From positions 17,133 to 81,132 of the forward strand of contig JANPEZ010000011.1 of the NCBI GenBank assembly GCA_031423155.1: 64,000 nt of DNA. The letters are read 5' to 3'. A program made the translations under genes and the position numbers. The DNA is from JANPEZ01 sp031423155 (lineage in GTDB: Bacteria > Actinomycetota > UBA4738 > HRBIN12). Numbering within the stretch: the first letter of the stretch is position 1; each line of letters starts with the position of its first letter. Positions 24,509 to 33,356 of this stretch are shown one piece after another. The notes under the pieces were generated by a model. The model did not search any database and had not been told where the DNA came from. It saw nothing but the letters and a program-made list of their open reading frames with translations.

Positions 24509-25816
24509 TTGGCCAAGGACCGTTCCGAAGACCTGTTCGCCCTTGCGGCGCAAGTGCTACCGGGAGGCGTGGGCTCGAGTGCCCGCAGCATCCGCGCAGG
24601 TTGGGAGCCATACCCGCCGTTCATAGCGAGCGGCACGGGCTCCAAGGTCACCGACGTCGACGGCAACACCTACGTCGACTACCTCATGGGGCTCGGCCCC
24701 CTCGTCCTGGGTCACAGGCCGCCGGAAGTCACCGCGGCGGTGGTCAAGGCCGTTCAGGAACTCGGCACCGTCTTCGCTCTGCCTTACGAACTGGAGGCCG
24801 AGGCGGCCCGCAAGGTGGTCGAGGCCGTGCCTTCGGTGGAGATGGTCCGCTTCGCGAACTCGGGAAGCGAGGCCGTCGGGACCGCCGTCCGGCTCGCGCG
24901 CGCCTTGACCGGTCGCAAGCTGATCCTGAGGTTCGAGGGCATGTATCACGGGTGGCTCGACACCGTGTACTGGAGCAACCATCCGGATCCGGCGGTCGCA
25001 GGTCCCCAGCAGCGGCCCCTGACCGTCGCGGCCGGCAAGGGGATGATCCCGGAGGTGGCCGACTCTCTGATCGTCTTGAGCTGGAACGATCCGGAGTCCT
25101 TCGCCGCTGTCATGGACGAACGCGGTGATGAGATCGCGGCCGTGATCACCGAACCGGTCATGCTCAACACCGGCTGCATCCTGCCCGAGCCCGGATACCT
25201 GGAGCTGCTCCGGTCCAAGACCACTGAACACGGCGCGATGCTGATCTTCGACGAGGTGATCACCGGATTCCGCTTCGCGCGCGGCGGCGGGCAGGAGCAT
25301 TTCGGCGTGATGCCCGACATAACGACGATGGCCAAGGGACTCGGGGGAGGGTTCCCGGTCGCGGCGATCGGCGGCCGGCGCGACATCATGGAGGCCTGCG
25401 CCGACGGACGCTACTCACACTCGGGGACGTACAACTCCAACGTGATCCAGATGGCTGCGGTCTCCGCGACCATGGACCTGCTGACTCCCGAACGGTACGT
25501 CGCCGCGCGAGCTCTCGGCTCCGAGCTGATGCAGGGTCTCGGCGGGCTGATCGATGCAGCCGGTGTGAAGGCCCGCGTGACCGGACTGGGGACCGTTTTT
25601 CAGGTGTGGTTCTCGGCCGAGCCGATCCGCAACTGGCGCGACGCCGCTCGCCTGGCCAACGAGGAACGTTTCACGAAGTGGTGGCGCGAGATGCGCTCGC
25701 GCGGAGTTCTCTTCCACCCCGCCCAGTTCGAGAACCTGTTCGTCTCGATGGCCCATACGCGCGAGGACATCGACCTAACCTTGACCGCCGCCGAGGGAGC
25801 TTTGGCGGCGCTGTGA
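24509..25816 (+). CDS. class III aminotransferase, glutamate-1-semialdehyde aminomutase-like
   Basis: PLP-dependent enzyme of 435 residues. Family motifs: VLPGGVGSSARSIRAG at the N-terminus, FANSGSEAVGTAVRLAR (phosphate loop), FEGMYHGWLDTVYW, LIFDEVITGFRFARGG (Asp binding the pyridine nitrogen), and the Schiff-base lysine in TTMAKGLGGGFPVAAIGG. These match HemL and its paralogues. No haem biosynthesis genes are nearby, and the stop overlaps the start of an FGGY sugar kinase, so a catabolic or specialised aminotransferase is more likely than HemL itself. Start is TTG 24509 behind a GGAGGAG site. Confidence 0.88.
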   Translation: MAKDRSEDLFALAAQVLPGGVGSSARSIRAGWEPYPPFIASGTGSKVTDVDGNTYVDYLMGLGPLVLGHRPPEVTAAVVKAVQELGTVFALPYELEAEAARKVVEAVPSVEMVRFANSGSEAVGTAVRLARALTGRKLILRFEGMYHGWLDTVYWSNHPDPAVAGPQQRPLTVAAGKGMIPEVADSLIVLSWNDPESFAAVMDERGDEIAAVITEPVMLNTGCILPEPGYLELLRSKTTEHGAMLIFDEVITGFRFARGGGQEHFGVMPDITTMAKGLGGGFPVAAIGGRRDIMEACADGRYSHSGTYNSNVIQMAAVSATMDLLTPERYVAARALGSELMQGLGGLIDAAGVKARVTGLGTVFQVWFSAEPIRNWRDAARLANEERFTKWWREMRSRGVLFHPAQFENLFVSMAHTREDIDLTLTAAEGALAAL

Positions 25817-27252
25817 GCGAGGACGAAGTCTTCGTCGGTTTGGACCTGGGCACCTCGAGTCTCAAAGGTGCGGCGATCGCGGGGGACGGCCGGCTGATCG
25901 CGACTGCCCAAGCCGCCTATCCGACATCGCGGCCCCGAGGAGGTCGCGCCGAGCAGGATCCGGCCGACTGGTGGGATGCCGCGTGCTCGGTGGTTCGCGA
26001 ACTGTCCGCGAGGACCGAACCTTGGGCGGGGATCGGTCTGTCGGGCATGATTCCGACCCTGGTTCTGGCGGCGAGCGAGCCCCTCGGCCCGGCCATCACC
26101 TGGGAGGACGATCGCGCCGCTTCGCAAGGGGAGAGGTTCCGCGAAAGAACCGGCCCCGACGATCTGTACGCGCGAACAGGACAATGGGTCGACGGCCGGT
26201 ACTTGCTCCCCATGTTCGAGTGGCTTCAAGAAGAGGAGCCCGCGCGCGCGGGCGCCGCGACACGCCTGATGTCGGCCAAAGACCATATCTTCGAGGCGCT
26301 GACGGGTGAGTTCGCGACCGATGCGAGTACAGCCACCGGCTTCGGCTGTTTCGACCTTCGTACCGGGGCTTGGATCGAAGGGCTTGCTTCCGACGCTCTC
26401 GCCCTTCCAGAAGTGAGGCCCTCAACCAGCGCGGCGGCCCTTTCGGCCGACGCCGCTGAGGCCCTCGGCCTAACTTTCGGTCTTCCGGTCTACTTGGGGG
26501 CTGCCGACAGTGTCGCTGGGGCCCTCGGGATGGGAGCGGCCAGGCCCGGAGAGCGCGCCTCGATCTGGGGGACCAGCACCGTCATGCTTGGTTTCAGCCG
26601 CGAATCGCTGCGGGACCCCGCCCACCGATACTTGGTGACGCCGAGCGCCCTGGGGGACTGCTGGGGACTTGAGATGGACCTGATCAGCACCGGCAGTACT
26701 TTCGCGTGGACAACCAGACTGCTCGGGCTGGCGTCCGAGGCGAACCTGCTGGAACTGGCCGAGCGTTCGGCGCCCGGCGCCGGAGGCCTGACATTCCTGC
26801 CGTTCCTCGGATCCGGAGAGCAGGGTGCCCTGTGGGATCCCTCGCTGCGTGGCACGATCTCGGGACTGACCTTGGCGCACACGCGCGAGGACTTCGCGCG
26901 CGCGCTCCTCGAAGGCATCGCGATCGAGTTCCGCCGTTGCATGGGCGTCCTTACCGAAGCGGGCGTGCCCGCGGACCAGGTCGCCGTCTCCGGAGGGCCC
27001 TTCGGATCGGCCTCGTTCGCCGGACTCTTGGCTGGAGCTTCCGGGATCCCCATCGTTCGCAGCGAGATCAGGCGATGGAGTTCCGCAGCAGGTGCTGCCC
27101 TGATCGCCGCGGTGGGCGCCGGAGCGATCGAGACGAACTCGCTACCGGTTTCTTCCGGCCACCGGAGCGAGCCCGATCCGGGCTCAGACGTTGTCTGGGA
27201 GGCGCTCGCAGCGCGCCACGAAGCCCAGCTGGCTTCGGTCCGATCCCTCTAG
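25813..27252 (+). CDS. FGGY-family carbohydrate kinase
   Basis: A 479-residue sugar kinase of the ribulokinase/xylulokinase type. The N-terminal phosphate-binding loop is VGLDLGTSSLKGAAI, the interdomain segment is SAKDHIFEALTGEFATDAST, and the second-domain ATP motif includes YLGAADSVAGALGMG and VAVSGGPFGSASFAGLLA. Coupled to the aminotransferase through a GTGA overlap. The sugar or polyol substrate cannot be read from sequence. Together the pair suggests use of an amino-sugar or keto-sugar derivative, which is inference from adjacency only. Confidence 0.9.
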   Translation: MSEDEVFVGLDLGTSSLKGAAIAGDGRLIATAQAAYPTSRPRGGRAEQDPADWWDAACSVVRELSARTEPWAGIGLSGMIPTLVLAASEPLGPAITWEDDRAASQGERFRERTGPDDLYARTGQWVDGRYLLPMFEWLQEEEPARAGAATRLMSAKDHIFEALTGEFATDASTATGFGCFDLRTGAWIEGLASDALALPEVRPSTSAAALSADAAEALGLTFGLPVYLGAADSVAGALGMGAARPGERASIWGTSTVMLGFSRESLRDPAHRYLVTPSALGDCWGLEMDLISTGSTFAWTTRLLGLASEANLLELAERSAPGAGGLTFLPFLGSGEQGALWDPSLRGTISGLTLAHTREDFARALLEGIAIEFRRCMGVLTEAGVPADQVAVSGGPFGSASFAGLLAGASGIPIVRSEIRRWSSAAGAALIAAVGAGAIETNSLPVSSGHRSEPDPGSDVVWEALAARHEAQLASVRSL

Positions 27253-27256
27253 GACC

Positions 27257-28036
27257 ATGCAGGACGTGGAGGCCGCGGAGAGGATCGCCCTTGGGTTCGT
27301 CGATGCCGAGCGCAAGCGCCGTGAGAAGGTCGTGGGCGCTGAGGTCATCGAGATCGACGGCCTCGTCTTGATGCTCGCCAATCTGCCCGATCCTCAACTG
27401 AATGGAGTGTTCGTCGAACGCGAGCCGGCCGACCCCGCGGCCGCCCTGGCCGCTGCCGAAGTTGAGTACCGGAAGCGCCGGATGGTCTTCGGCGTAGACC
27501 TTCAGGCCGGCCGGCATCCAGCGATGGATGCCGCCGTCAGAACTACGGGGCTGCAGAGGATCCTGCAACGTCCGGGCATGTGTTGCGATCTTGCCGGGCT
27601 CGAAGAGGCTCAGGTGCCCGAGGGCTTCGACGTCGAGAAAGTCCGCGATGAAAGGGGAGCCCGGGCGATGGTCGATGTCGGCACGGAAGCCTTCGGCGAC
27701 GATCCCGAGATCGGCGCTGCGTTCTACGGAGCCGGCGCCTTCGGCGTGCGGGACGCGAAGACCTTCGTCGCGTGGAAGGGCTCCGAACCGGTGGGCATCG
27801 CGGCGGGCTACCTGCATGAGGGAGCTGTCGGAGTCCTCGGCGTCGGCGTTCGAGAGAGCGAGCGCCGCAAGGGCTTAGGGGCCGCGATGACGGTGGTGGC
27901 GGCACGCGCGTTCGGCGAGGCCGCCGACATGGCGTGGTTGCATCCAAGCGAAAGAGCCGAGTCGATGTACGAGCGGCTCGGGTTCCGCGCGATCGGCGAT
28001 TGGGAAGTCTGGATCCGACCGGCCCCCACGGACTGA
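27257..28036 (+). CDS. GNAT-family acetyltransferase
   Basis: A 259-residue protein. Its C-terminal half is a GNAT domain with GVLGVGVRESERRKGLGAAMTVVAARAF (motif A with R/K-x-x-G-x-G/A) and SMYERLGFRAIGDWEVWI (motif B). The N-terminal 120 residues are a poorly conserved region with two cysteines in PGMCCDLAG. It begins 4 nt after the kinase stop with an AGGACC sequence in front of the ATG, so it is probably the third gene of the operon. Substrate unknown. Confidence 0.82.
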   Translation: MQDVEAAERIALGFVDAERKRREKVVGAEVIEIDGLVLMLANLPDPQLNGVFVEREPADPAAALAAAEVEYRKRRMVFGVDLQAGRHPAMDAAVRTTGLQRILQRPGMCCDLAGLEEAQVPEGFDVEKVRDERGARAMVDVGTEAFGDDPEIGAAFYGAGAFGVRDAKTFVAWKGSEPVGIAAGYLHEGAVGVLGVGVRESERRKGLGAAMTVVAARAFGEAADMAWLHPSERAESMYERLGFRAIGDWEVWIRPAPTD

Positions 28037-28118
28037 AGTTGGACTCGTCAGGAGGGTGTGGAAAAGCCTAGGATGTTGGGAGTTCGCATCAGGCCCCCGC
28101 CCGAGGAGGACCATCGCT

Positions 28119-28328
28119 TTGGCCGACCCGTTTGGATTCCGCATCACCGAAGGAAGCACCGTTCGCGTGCAGCGACGTGGAAGGACCGTCAAGGTCATAG
28201 CCGGCTCGGCCGGCGCCAAACTCTCGGCGGCTCTCGAGGGCGCCGATGACGAGACCGTCCAAGCACTTCTTTCTCGCGCCACAGGCAACTACCGCCGCGG
28301 CAACGAGAACCTCGACCGCGCACGCTGA
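28119..28328 (+). CDS. small basic protein of unknown function
   Basis: A 69-residue protein starting at TTG 28119 behind a GAGGAGGA site. It has alternating basic and hydrophobic residues forming probable beta strands (FRITEGSTVRVQRRGRTVKVIAG) and a C-terminal helix with ADDETVQALLSRATGNY. I do not recognise the family. It lies between the acetyltransferase operon and the SRP RNA gene. Codon use and the ribosome-binding site support a real gene. Confidence 0.6.
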   Translation: MADPFGFRITEGSTVRVQRRGRTVKVIAGSAGAKLSAALEGADDETVQALLSRATGNYRRGNENLDRAR

Positions 28329-28349
28329 TCCCTCGTCGGAGCCTGCCCG

Positions 28350-28355
28350 TATACT
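28350..28355 (+). promoter_or_regulatory. -10 element of the SRP RNA gene
   Basis: TATACT lies 6 nt before the predicted RNA 5' end at 28362, the nearest match in the window to the consensus TATAAT after CATAAT at 41608, as fits a strong stable-RNA promoter. Confidence 0.6.
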
Positions 28356-28361
28356 CGGCGC

Positions 28362-28635
28362 GTGACCGTGCTAGGCGGGGAGCTAGCGGTGCCCTGTACC
28401 CGCGATCCGCTTTAGCGGGGCTGAATCCCCGCCCGAGGCCCGGACGGCCCGGGGCAGCTCTCGTCACGGAGCGTTGATGGTCTGGTCCTACGCGACATCG
28501 GTCTGCGAACCCGGTCAGGTCCGGAAGGAAGCAGCCGTAAGCGGGTGCCGATGGGTGCCGTAGGGATGCCTGGCCGGAGCTACCGAACGAGGAGGCGCCT
28601 GAGCCGTTCGCCGTCGACGGCGGGTGCACGGTCAC
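28362..28635 (+). ncRNA. ffs: signal recognition particle RNA, large bacterial type
   Basis: About 274 nt. The ends GTGACCGTGC (28362-28371) and GCACGGTCAC (28626-28635) are perfectly complementary and form the terminal helix. The 5' domain carries GTGCTAGGCGGGGAGCTAG and GGTGCCCTGTACC, characteristic of the Alu-like part. The conserved domain IV loop GTCAGGTCCGGAAGGAAGCA lies near 28519 and is followed by GCCGTAAGCGGG. Ffh binds this domain during co-translational targeting. Location just before dnaX is a common actinobacterial arrangement. Confidence 0.95.
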
Positions 28636-28660
28636 CTATCTTTGTCGCACCGGCGGAAGG

Positions 28661-30427
28661 GTGAGGGTGGAGGAGAAACAGCACCAAGCGCTCTACCGCC
28701 GTTACCGGCCGCAGACGCCCCAGGAGGTTCTGGGGCAGGACCACGTGGTCCGCGCGTTGACCGGCGCGATCCGCGAGGGGCGTCTGGCCCACGCCTATCT
28801 CTTCTGCGGGCCGCGAGGCACGGGCAAGACCTCAACCGCGAGGATCTTGGCCAAGATGGTCAATTGCGAGAAAGGTCCGACCGCCGAGCCGTGTGGCGAG
28901 TGCCGTCAGTGCGTCGCGATCCGTGAGGGTCAGCACCTGGACGTCGTCGAGATCGACGCAGCCTCGCACGGAGGAGTGGACGATGCGCGCGAACTGCGAG
29001 AGCGCGCGCCGACCGCTCCCGCGATGGGCCGGGAGAAGGTCTACATCATCGACGAGGCTCAGCGACTGTCGCGCGAGGCGTTCGACGCGCTGCTGAAGGT
29101 CTTCGAGGAGCCACCGCCCGGAGTGCGCTTCATCCTCGCTACGACTGAGCCCCACAAGATGCCCGCGACGATCGTCGGACGTTGTCAGAGGTTCGACTTC
29201 CGCCGCATCACGATGGAACAACTGGCCGAGCACCTACAGACGATCGCCGCTGCGGAGAACGTCAAGCTGTCTGACTCGGCCGCACAGGCGATCGCCCGCC
29301 ACTCGGAGGGGTCCGCGCGCGACGCCTTGTCGCTCCTGGATCAGGCCAGCGTTCTGGGCGGGTCGGAAGTAGGTGACGAGATCATCACCGCGTTGCTCGG
29401 AGCCCCGAGGGCCGAGGTCCAGCACGAGCTTGCGGACGCCGTGGCGATAGGTGATTCACGGACGACGTTCGAGATAGTCAACCGCCTGGTCCAAGACGGC
29501 CAAGACCTGCGGAATGTGGCCGCGCAAACGCTTGCCCACTTCCGTGACCTGCTGCTCGTGCAGACCGCACCGGGCCAAGAAGACCTGCTGGACATCGCCG
29601 CCGATCGATACGAGCACTTGCGGGCGCAAGCCGCGAAGTTCACACCGGGCGAGATAGCTCGGGTGATCGGCCTGTTGTTGGCAGCGCAGAACGACATGAG
29701 ATGGACCACATCGCCTCGGTTGTCTTTGGAGCTTGCTCTCGTTCGCGCGACGCTGCCCGAGACCGATCCGTCCCCTGCTGGGGTCGTTTCTCGTCTTGAA
29801 CGTCTTGAGCGGTTGGCGAATCTTGACGTGGGACGCGGGGGGGCCGTTGCTCCGCTTGCCAGTCTGGTCCCAACCCCGCTCCGCAACGGCCCCCCCGCTG
29901 CGGCTCCTGCGGACGACCCCCCCGCCGGTCAGGAACCGGCTCCTGCGGTTCCCGTGGTGGAGGATCCTTCGAAGGCCGAGCCCGAAGCGGAACCCGAAGC
30001 CAAGCCCGAAGCCAAACCCGCTCACAGGCCGCAGGCTGCTGATGCGGGGTCGGTGGATACGGTCTTCTTGCGGCGGTCTTGGCCGTCTTTGATCGAGCAT
30101 CTCGGGGGGCAGCGGCAGCAGATCTTGAAGGCTCTGCTTGAGAGCGCGACCGTCGCTTCTTATGACGGGGAGACGCTCGAGTTGGCGTTTCCACCGGATC
30201 GGACCTTCGGAGTTAGGAAGGTGTCGGACCGGGCCGAGGAGTTGCGGGCTGCGCTGGGGGAGTTGTTCGGGGTGCGGCCTCAGATCGTCTGCATCGTTCG
30301 CGATCCTGTTGGCGGAGTCGTCGAGACCCTCATCGAGGAGGAGGACCCTCCCTCTGAGGAAGAGGCTCTGCGGCGGATCCAGGCCGAGCTCGGTGCGCAG
30401 GTTTCCGGCGAAACGAAGCCGGAGTAG
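28661..30427 (+). CDS. dnaX: DNA polymerase III subunit gamma/tau
   Basis: Clamp-loader ATPase of 588 residues. Walker A GPRGTGKT (50-57), a zinc module with cysteines at 69, 78, 81 and 84, Walker B YIIDEAQ (Asp131/Glu132), sensor 1 [14 protein letters not shown] and the SRC-like motif RCQRFDF. Domain III extends to about residue 385. A Pro/Glu/Ala/Lys-rich linker (residues about 395-460) separates the tau-specific C-terminal domain. Two runs of seven C occur at the start of this linker (29890-29896 and 29917-29923). GTG start at 28661; another GTG two codons later is also possible. Two nt separate it from recR. Confidence 0.96.
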   Translation: MRVEEKQHQALYRRYRPQTPQEVLGQDHVVRALTGAIREGRLAHAYLFCGPRGTGKTSTARILAKMVNCEKGPTAEPCGECRQCVAIREGQHLDVVEIDAASHGGVDDARELRERAPTAPAMGREKVYIIDEAQRLSREAFDALLKVFEEPPPGVRFILATTEPHKMPATIVGRCQRFDFRRITMEQLAEHLQTIAAAENVKLSDSAAQAIARHSEGSARDALSLLDQASVLGGSEVGDEIITALLGAPRAEVQHELADAVAIGDSRTTFEIVNRLVQDGQDLRNVAAQTLAHFRDLLLVQTAPGQEDLLDIAADRYEHLRAQAAKFTPGEIARVIGLLLAAQNDMRWTTSPRLSLELALVRATLPETDPSPAGVVSRLERLERLANLDVGRGGAVAPLASLVPTPLRNGPPAAAPADDPPAGQEPAPAVPVVEDPSKAEPEAEPEAKPEAKPAHRPQAADAGSVDTVFLRRSWPSLIEHLGGQRQQILKALLESATVASYDGETLELAFPPDRTFGVRKVSDRAEELRAALGELFGVRPQIVCIVRDPVGGVVETLIEEEDPPSEEEALRRIQAELGAQVSGETKPE

Positions 30428-30429
30428 GC

Positions 30430-31023
30430 GTGTACGAGGGGCCGATACAAGATCTGGTCGATCAACTCGCACGGCTTCCGGGCATCGGGCCGAAGTCGGC
30501 GCAGCGGTTGGCGTTCTGGCTGGTCAAGCAGCCGGTCGACGACGCGAAGCGCCTGGCACAGTCGATCGTCACCGCCAAGGAGCGCATCTTCTTCTGTCGC
30601 GAGTGCGGCAACGTCGCCGAGGGTGACCTCTGCCGGATCTGCCGCGACGAGTCACGCACCCGCACCGTGATCTGCGTGGTTGAGGAGCCGAAAGACGCCG
30701 CCACCATCGAGAAGGCCTCCATCGTGAAGGGCCGCTACCACGTGCTCGGCGGGGCCATCAGCCCTCTCGACGGGATCGGCCCCGAAGACCTTCGGGTGCA
30801 AGAGCTGCTCGATCGCGTCGAGCGCGACCAAGTAGAAGAGGTCATCCTGGCGACGAACCCGAACCTCGAGGGAAACGCGACGGCGATGTACGTCGCCGCT
30901 CTGCTCAAGCCGATCGGGGTTCGCGTCACGCGACTGGCAAGCGGACTTCCCGTCGGCGGGGACCTGGAGTACGCCGACGAGGTGACCCTCTCCCAGGCCC
31001 TCGAGGGTCGCCGAGAGATGTGA
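30430..31023 (+). CDS. recR: recombination mediator RecR
   Basis: A 197-residue protein of the RecFOR pathway. N-terminal helix-hairpin-helix ([18 protein letters not shown]), a zinc finger with Cys56, Cys59, Cys68 and Cys71, then a Toprim domain beginning [16 protein letters not shown] and containing the conserved [16 protein letters not shown]; the C-terminal motif is [23 protein letters not shown] start. In many bacteria ybaB separates dnaX and recR, but here the two are directly adjacent. Confidence 0.97.
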   Translation: MYEGPIQDLVDQLARLPGIGPKSAQRLAFWLVKQPVDDAKRLAQSIVTAKERIFFCRECGNVAEGDLCRICRDESRTRTVICVVEEPKDAATIEKASIVKGRYHVLGGAISPLDGIGPEDLRVQELLDRVERDQVEEVILATNPNLEGNATAMYVAALLKPIGVRVTRLASGLPVGGDLEYADEVTLSQALEGRREM

Positions 31024-31589
31024 ACGCGCGAACGCCGGACGTGTTCGCCGTCTCTAACCGGGCGCTGTGTCTGTACGCGTTCACCCGGCGCGGGGTCATC
31101 GAGTTGGCCTTGGGTGAGTTCGGTCACGATCCTCGACGGGTTGCACAGGCCGAGACCGCGCGCCGCGAGACCGCCGGCTGGCTCGACGCCCACGACCTTC
31201 GTGCTCACCTGACCGAAGTCGAGCGAAGCCTTTTGGTGGCCGGCTCGGGCACCTGGCCGCCTGCCGCCGTCACCGACTCGATGTGGCGCAAGGAGGCTCT
31301 CGGCGTACTGCTGTGGTCGCTCAAACACCTCGACGACATGCCGCCGTTCGGAGCCGAGTTCGTTCAGCAGTCGCTGGATGAGGCGATCGTGCGGTACGGC
31401 TCGGTGGATTCGTTCAGAGCCGCCGGCTCGCTCCGCGGTGGCGGCGACATCGAGAAAGCCTGGCAGGAGGCCGACGCTTGGCACGCGGCGACCGACGGCG
31501 CGACGGGGGAAGACGCCGCGCTCGCCTCGGCCGCCGCCGAACGGACGCTGGCCCTCAGCTGGCTGCGCGGCGGCGCCTGGAGCGGATGA
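31020..31589 (+). CDS. DUF4272-like protein
   Basis: A 189-residue soluble protein. The central segment [29 protein letters not shown] resembles the core of DUF4272 proteins, as does the preceding [18 protein letters not shown]. The C-terminal half is helical and Ala-rich. GTG start with a GTGA overlap on recR, so it belongs to the dnaX-recR transcript. Its last 35 nt overlap the end of the convergent DUF4349 gene. Function unknown. Confidence 0.72.
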   Translation: MNARTPDVFAVSNRALCLYAFTRRGVIELALGEFGHDPRRVAQAETARRETAGWLDAHDLRAHLTEVERSLLVAGSGTWPPAAVTDSMWRKEALGVLLWSLKHLDDMPPFGAEFVQQSLDEAIVRYGSVDSFRAAGSLRGGGDIEKAWQEADAWHAATDGATGEDAALASAAAERTLALSWLRGGAWSG

Positions 31590-32625
31590 CCAGCCAGACC
31601 GGCAGGCCGATCAGGAAGATCGGGACCAGGTAACCGAGCCCCACGACGACCGCCGAGACCACTCCCAGGAACCCCTGCACCGACCGGTCCCAAGCGGTTC
31701 CGAGGCTCGGGTTCTTCACGGTGTCGGTCTGCTGCTGGATCTGGACGCCTTCCTCGCGAAGGTCGACGCGGATGGTCGCGGTCGAGGTCTTGTCGTTGAT
31801 GACGTTCAGCTGTCCATTGATCTGTTCGATCTGAAGCTGGGTGTCCTCGAGCGCGTTCTGGATCCTCAACGTGCCTTCGATCGTTGTGGTCTTCGCGTAG
31901 AGGCCGAAGAGGACCCTGAGCCGGCCCTTCGCGATCTTCTCGCGAGCCTGCAGGTCCACGAATTCGGCGGTGACGTCCTTGCCCTCAACGGCCGCGCGCG
32001 TGACTCGTCCGATGCTCGAGGACTTCAGCGCCGTCATCGTCTCGTCGAACTTGGCTGAGGGGACCTGGACGACCATCGTGCCCGTTCGTGTTGCGACGGA
32101 TTCTGAGAAGACGATGCCGCCGAACCTGCTCGCGATCGTGGCGACCTGGCTGGTCGCATCCGTCATCTTGTCGCGAGGTACGACCGTCGAGATGAACCCG
32201 GTCCGTGCGATCTTCGAGAGGTCCTTGGTGACGAGTCCTCCCGTCGAAGCGGTCCCTTGGCTCTGCTCGTCGGTGAGGGCGCCGTCAGCGTCGAAGGACT
32301 CGTTGCCGACGGTGTTGACCCGTTCCGCGACGCCGGAGGGTTGCGGTACAGGTGCCTTGTCGCCAGCTCCTCCGCCCGACAGGGCTTCGCCGACCGTATC
32401 GAAGGCGGACTGCGACCTTAGGGCTTCGCGGCCGTTCGTGAACCATCCGATCGAGCCAGCCAGCACCAGCACCGCCGCGGCCACTCCCACGTACTTCGTC
32501 CAGTTGCGCTCGGGCCGGGTGTCGCGCCTGCCGAGCATTCGCGGCGCATCCATCTCGCGCTCGCGCTCCGCCGCTTCCTTCAGGTCGTCTTCGAGCAGGT
32601 CTAGGAATCGGATCTTCGTGTTCAT
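31555..32625 (-). CDS. DUF4349-domain membrane protein, possible anti-sigma partner
   Basis: A 356-residue protein. A charged cytoplasmic N-terminus (about 1-40) precedes a first helix (VGVAAAVLVLAGSIGWF). A long extracytoplasmic region contains the DUF4349 core, with KIARTGFISTVVPRDKM, ASRFGGIVFSESV, VQVPSAKFDETMTAL and a coiled-coil segment around LEDTQLQIEQINGQL. A C-terminal helix and a basic tail (RSRRRRAAS) end it. Its ATG overlaps the stop of the ECF sigma gene (ATGA), so the two are made together. Membrane topology and coupling suggest a regulator of the sigma factor, but no ZAS motif is seen. Start supported by GGAGG. Confidence 0.82.
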   Translation of the reverse strand: MNTKIRFLDLLEDDLKEAAEREREMDAPRMLGRRDTRPERNWTKYVGVAAAVLVLAGSIGWFTNGREALRSQSAFDTVGEALSGGGAGDKAPVPQPSGVAERVNTVGNESFDADGALTDEQSQGTASTGGLVTKDLSKIARTGFISTVVPRDKMTDATSQVATIASRFGGIVFSESVATRTGTMVVQVPSAKFDETMTALKSSSIGRVTRAAVEGKDVTAEFVDLQAREKIAKGRLRVLFGLYAKTTTIEGTLRIQNALEDTQLQIEQINGQLNVINDKTSTATIRVDLREEGVQIQQQTDTVKNPSLGTAWDRSVQGFLGVVSAVVVGLGYLVPIFLIGLPVWLVIRSRRRRAAS

Positions 32626-33206
32626 AGGTCGGCCTCCGCTATCTGGATACCGCGCTGTTGGAGCGTGAGGGCCAGGCCGCGAAGGCCCCGGCTCACGCGT
32701 TGGCGGGCGTTGTCCTCGGTGCACTTCAGCTTGCTGGCAACCTCTCTGTACGAGAGACCTTCGATCACGCGCAGCCGCATCGCATCGCGTTGATCGCCGC
32801 TGAGGGTCTCGAGAGCGTCGGCGAGGGCTTCACGCAGCGGTGCGAAGTCGACGAGTTCCTCGATGCGTTCGTAGTCCTCGGATGGAAGATCGCGCTCGGG
32901 CATCCCGAGGCGCCGCCGCGCCGCCGCGTCCACGCGACCGGTGCGGAAGAACCGCCCCATCTGGTTCCGCGCTACCCCGTAGAGCCACGCCACGCCGTCC
33001 ACCCCCTGGTCTCGGTAACTGCCTCGTGATGCGAATGCCTGCGCGAAGGTTTCGGCCGTGAGTTCCGCGGCCGCCTCCGGATCGAGCGTGCGCCTGGCGA
33101 AGAACCGCAGGATGTCCTGCGCGTGGCGCCGGTACAGCGCGCCGAAAGCGTCGGGATCCTCGCGGGAATCCAGTAGCAGCTCGGTATCGGTGCGGTCCTC
33201 GGGCAT
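32622..33206 (-). CDS. RNA polymerase ECF sigma factor
   Basis: A 194-residue sigma-70 family protein. Region 2 includes [21 protein letters not shown] and [13 protein letters not shown], with the -10 contact stretch [15 protein letters not shown]. Region 4 has [26 protein letters not shown] followed by [16 protein letters not shown]. The spacing and lack of region 3 identify the extracytoplasmic-function class. It is the first gene of a two-gene operon with the DUF4349 protein and is divergent from lysC. Confidence 0.92.
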   Translation of the reverse strand: MPEDRTDTELLLDSREDPDAFGALYRRHAQDILRFFARRTLDPEAAAELTAETFAQAFASRGSYRDQGVDGVAWLYGVARNQMGRFFRTGRVDAAARRRLGMPERDLPSEDYERIEELVDFAPLREALADALETLSGDQRDAMRLRVIEGLSYREVASKLKCTEDNARQRVSRGLRGLALTLQQRGIQIAEADL

Positions 33207-33356
33207 GTAGCTGTGGCTCCCTCGTGGCCGATGGCGTTAACGCTCCTCGGACGAACTATGCCTTTTCGAGGTTCCCGTGTGACAGGGGATAGGTTCTCGA
33301 CCCGGGCGACCCAGCTGTTACCTTGGAACCTCCGCAGGCAGAGAAGGCTGAGAAGC

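Noticed and set aside
24509..25816. Naming the class III aminotransferase hemL
   Set aside because: Motifs fit HemL paralogues equally well, and the coupled FGGY kinase and lack of haem genes argue against it.
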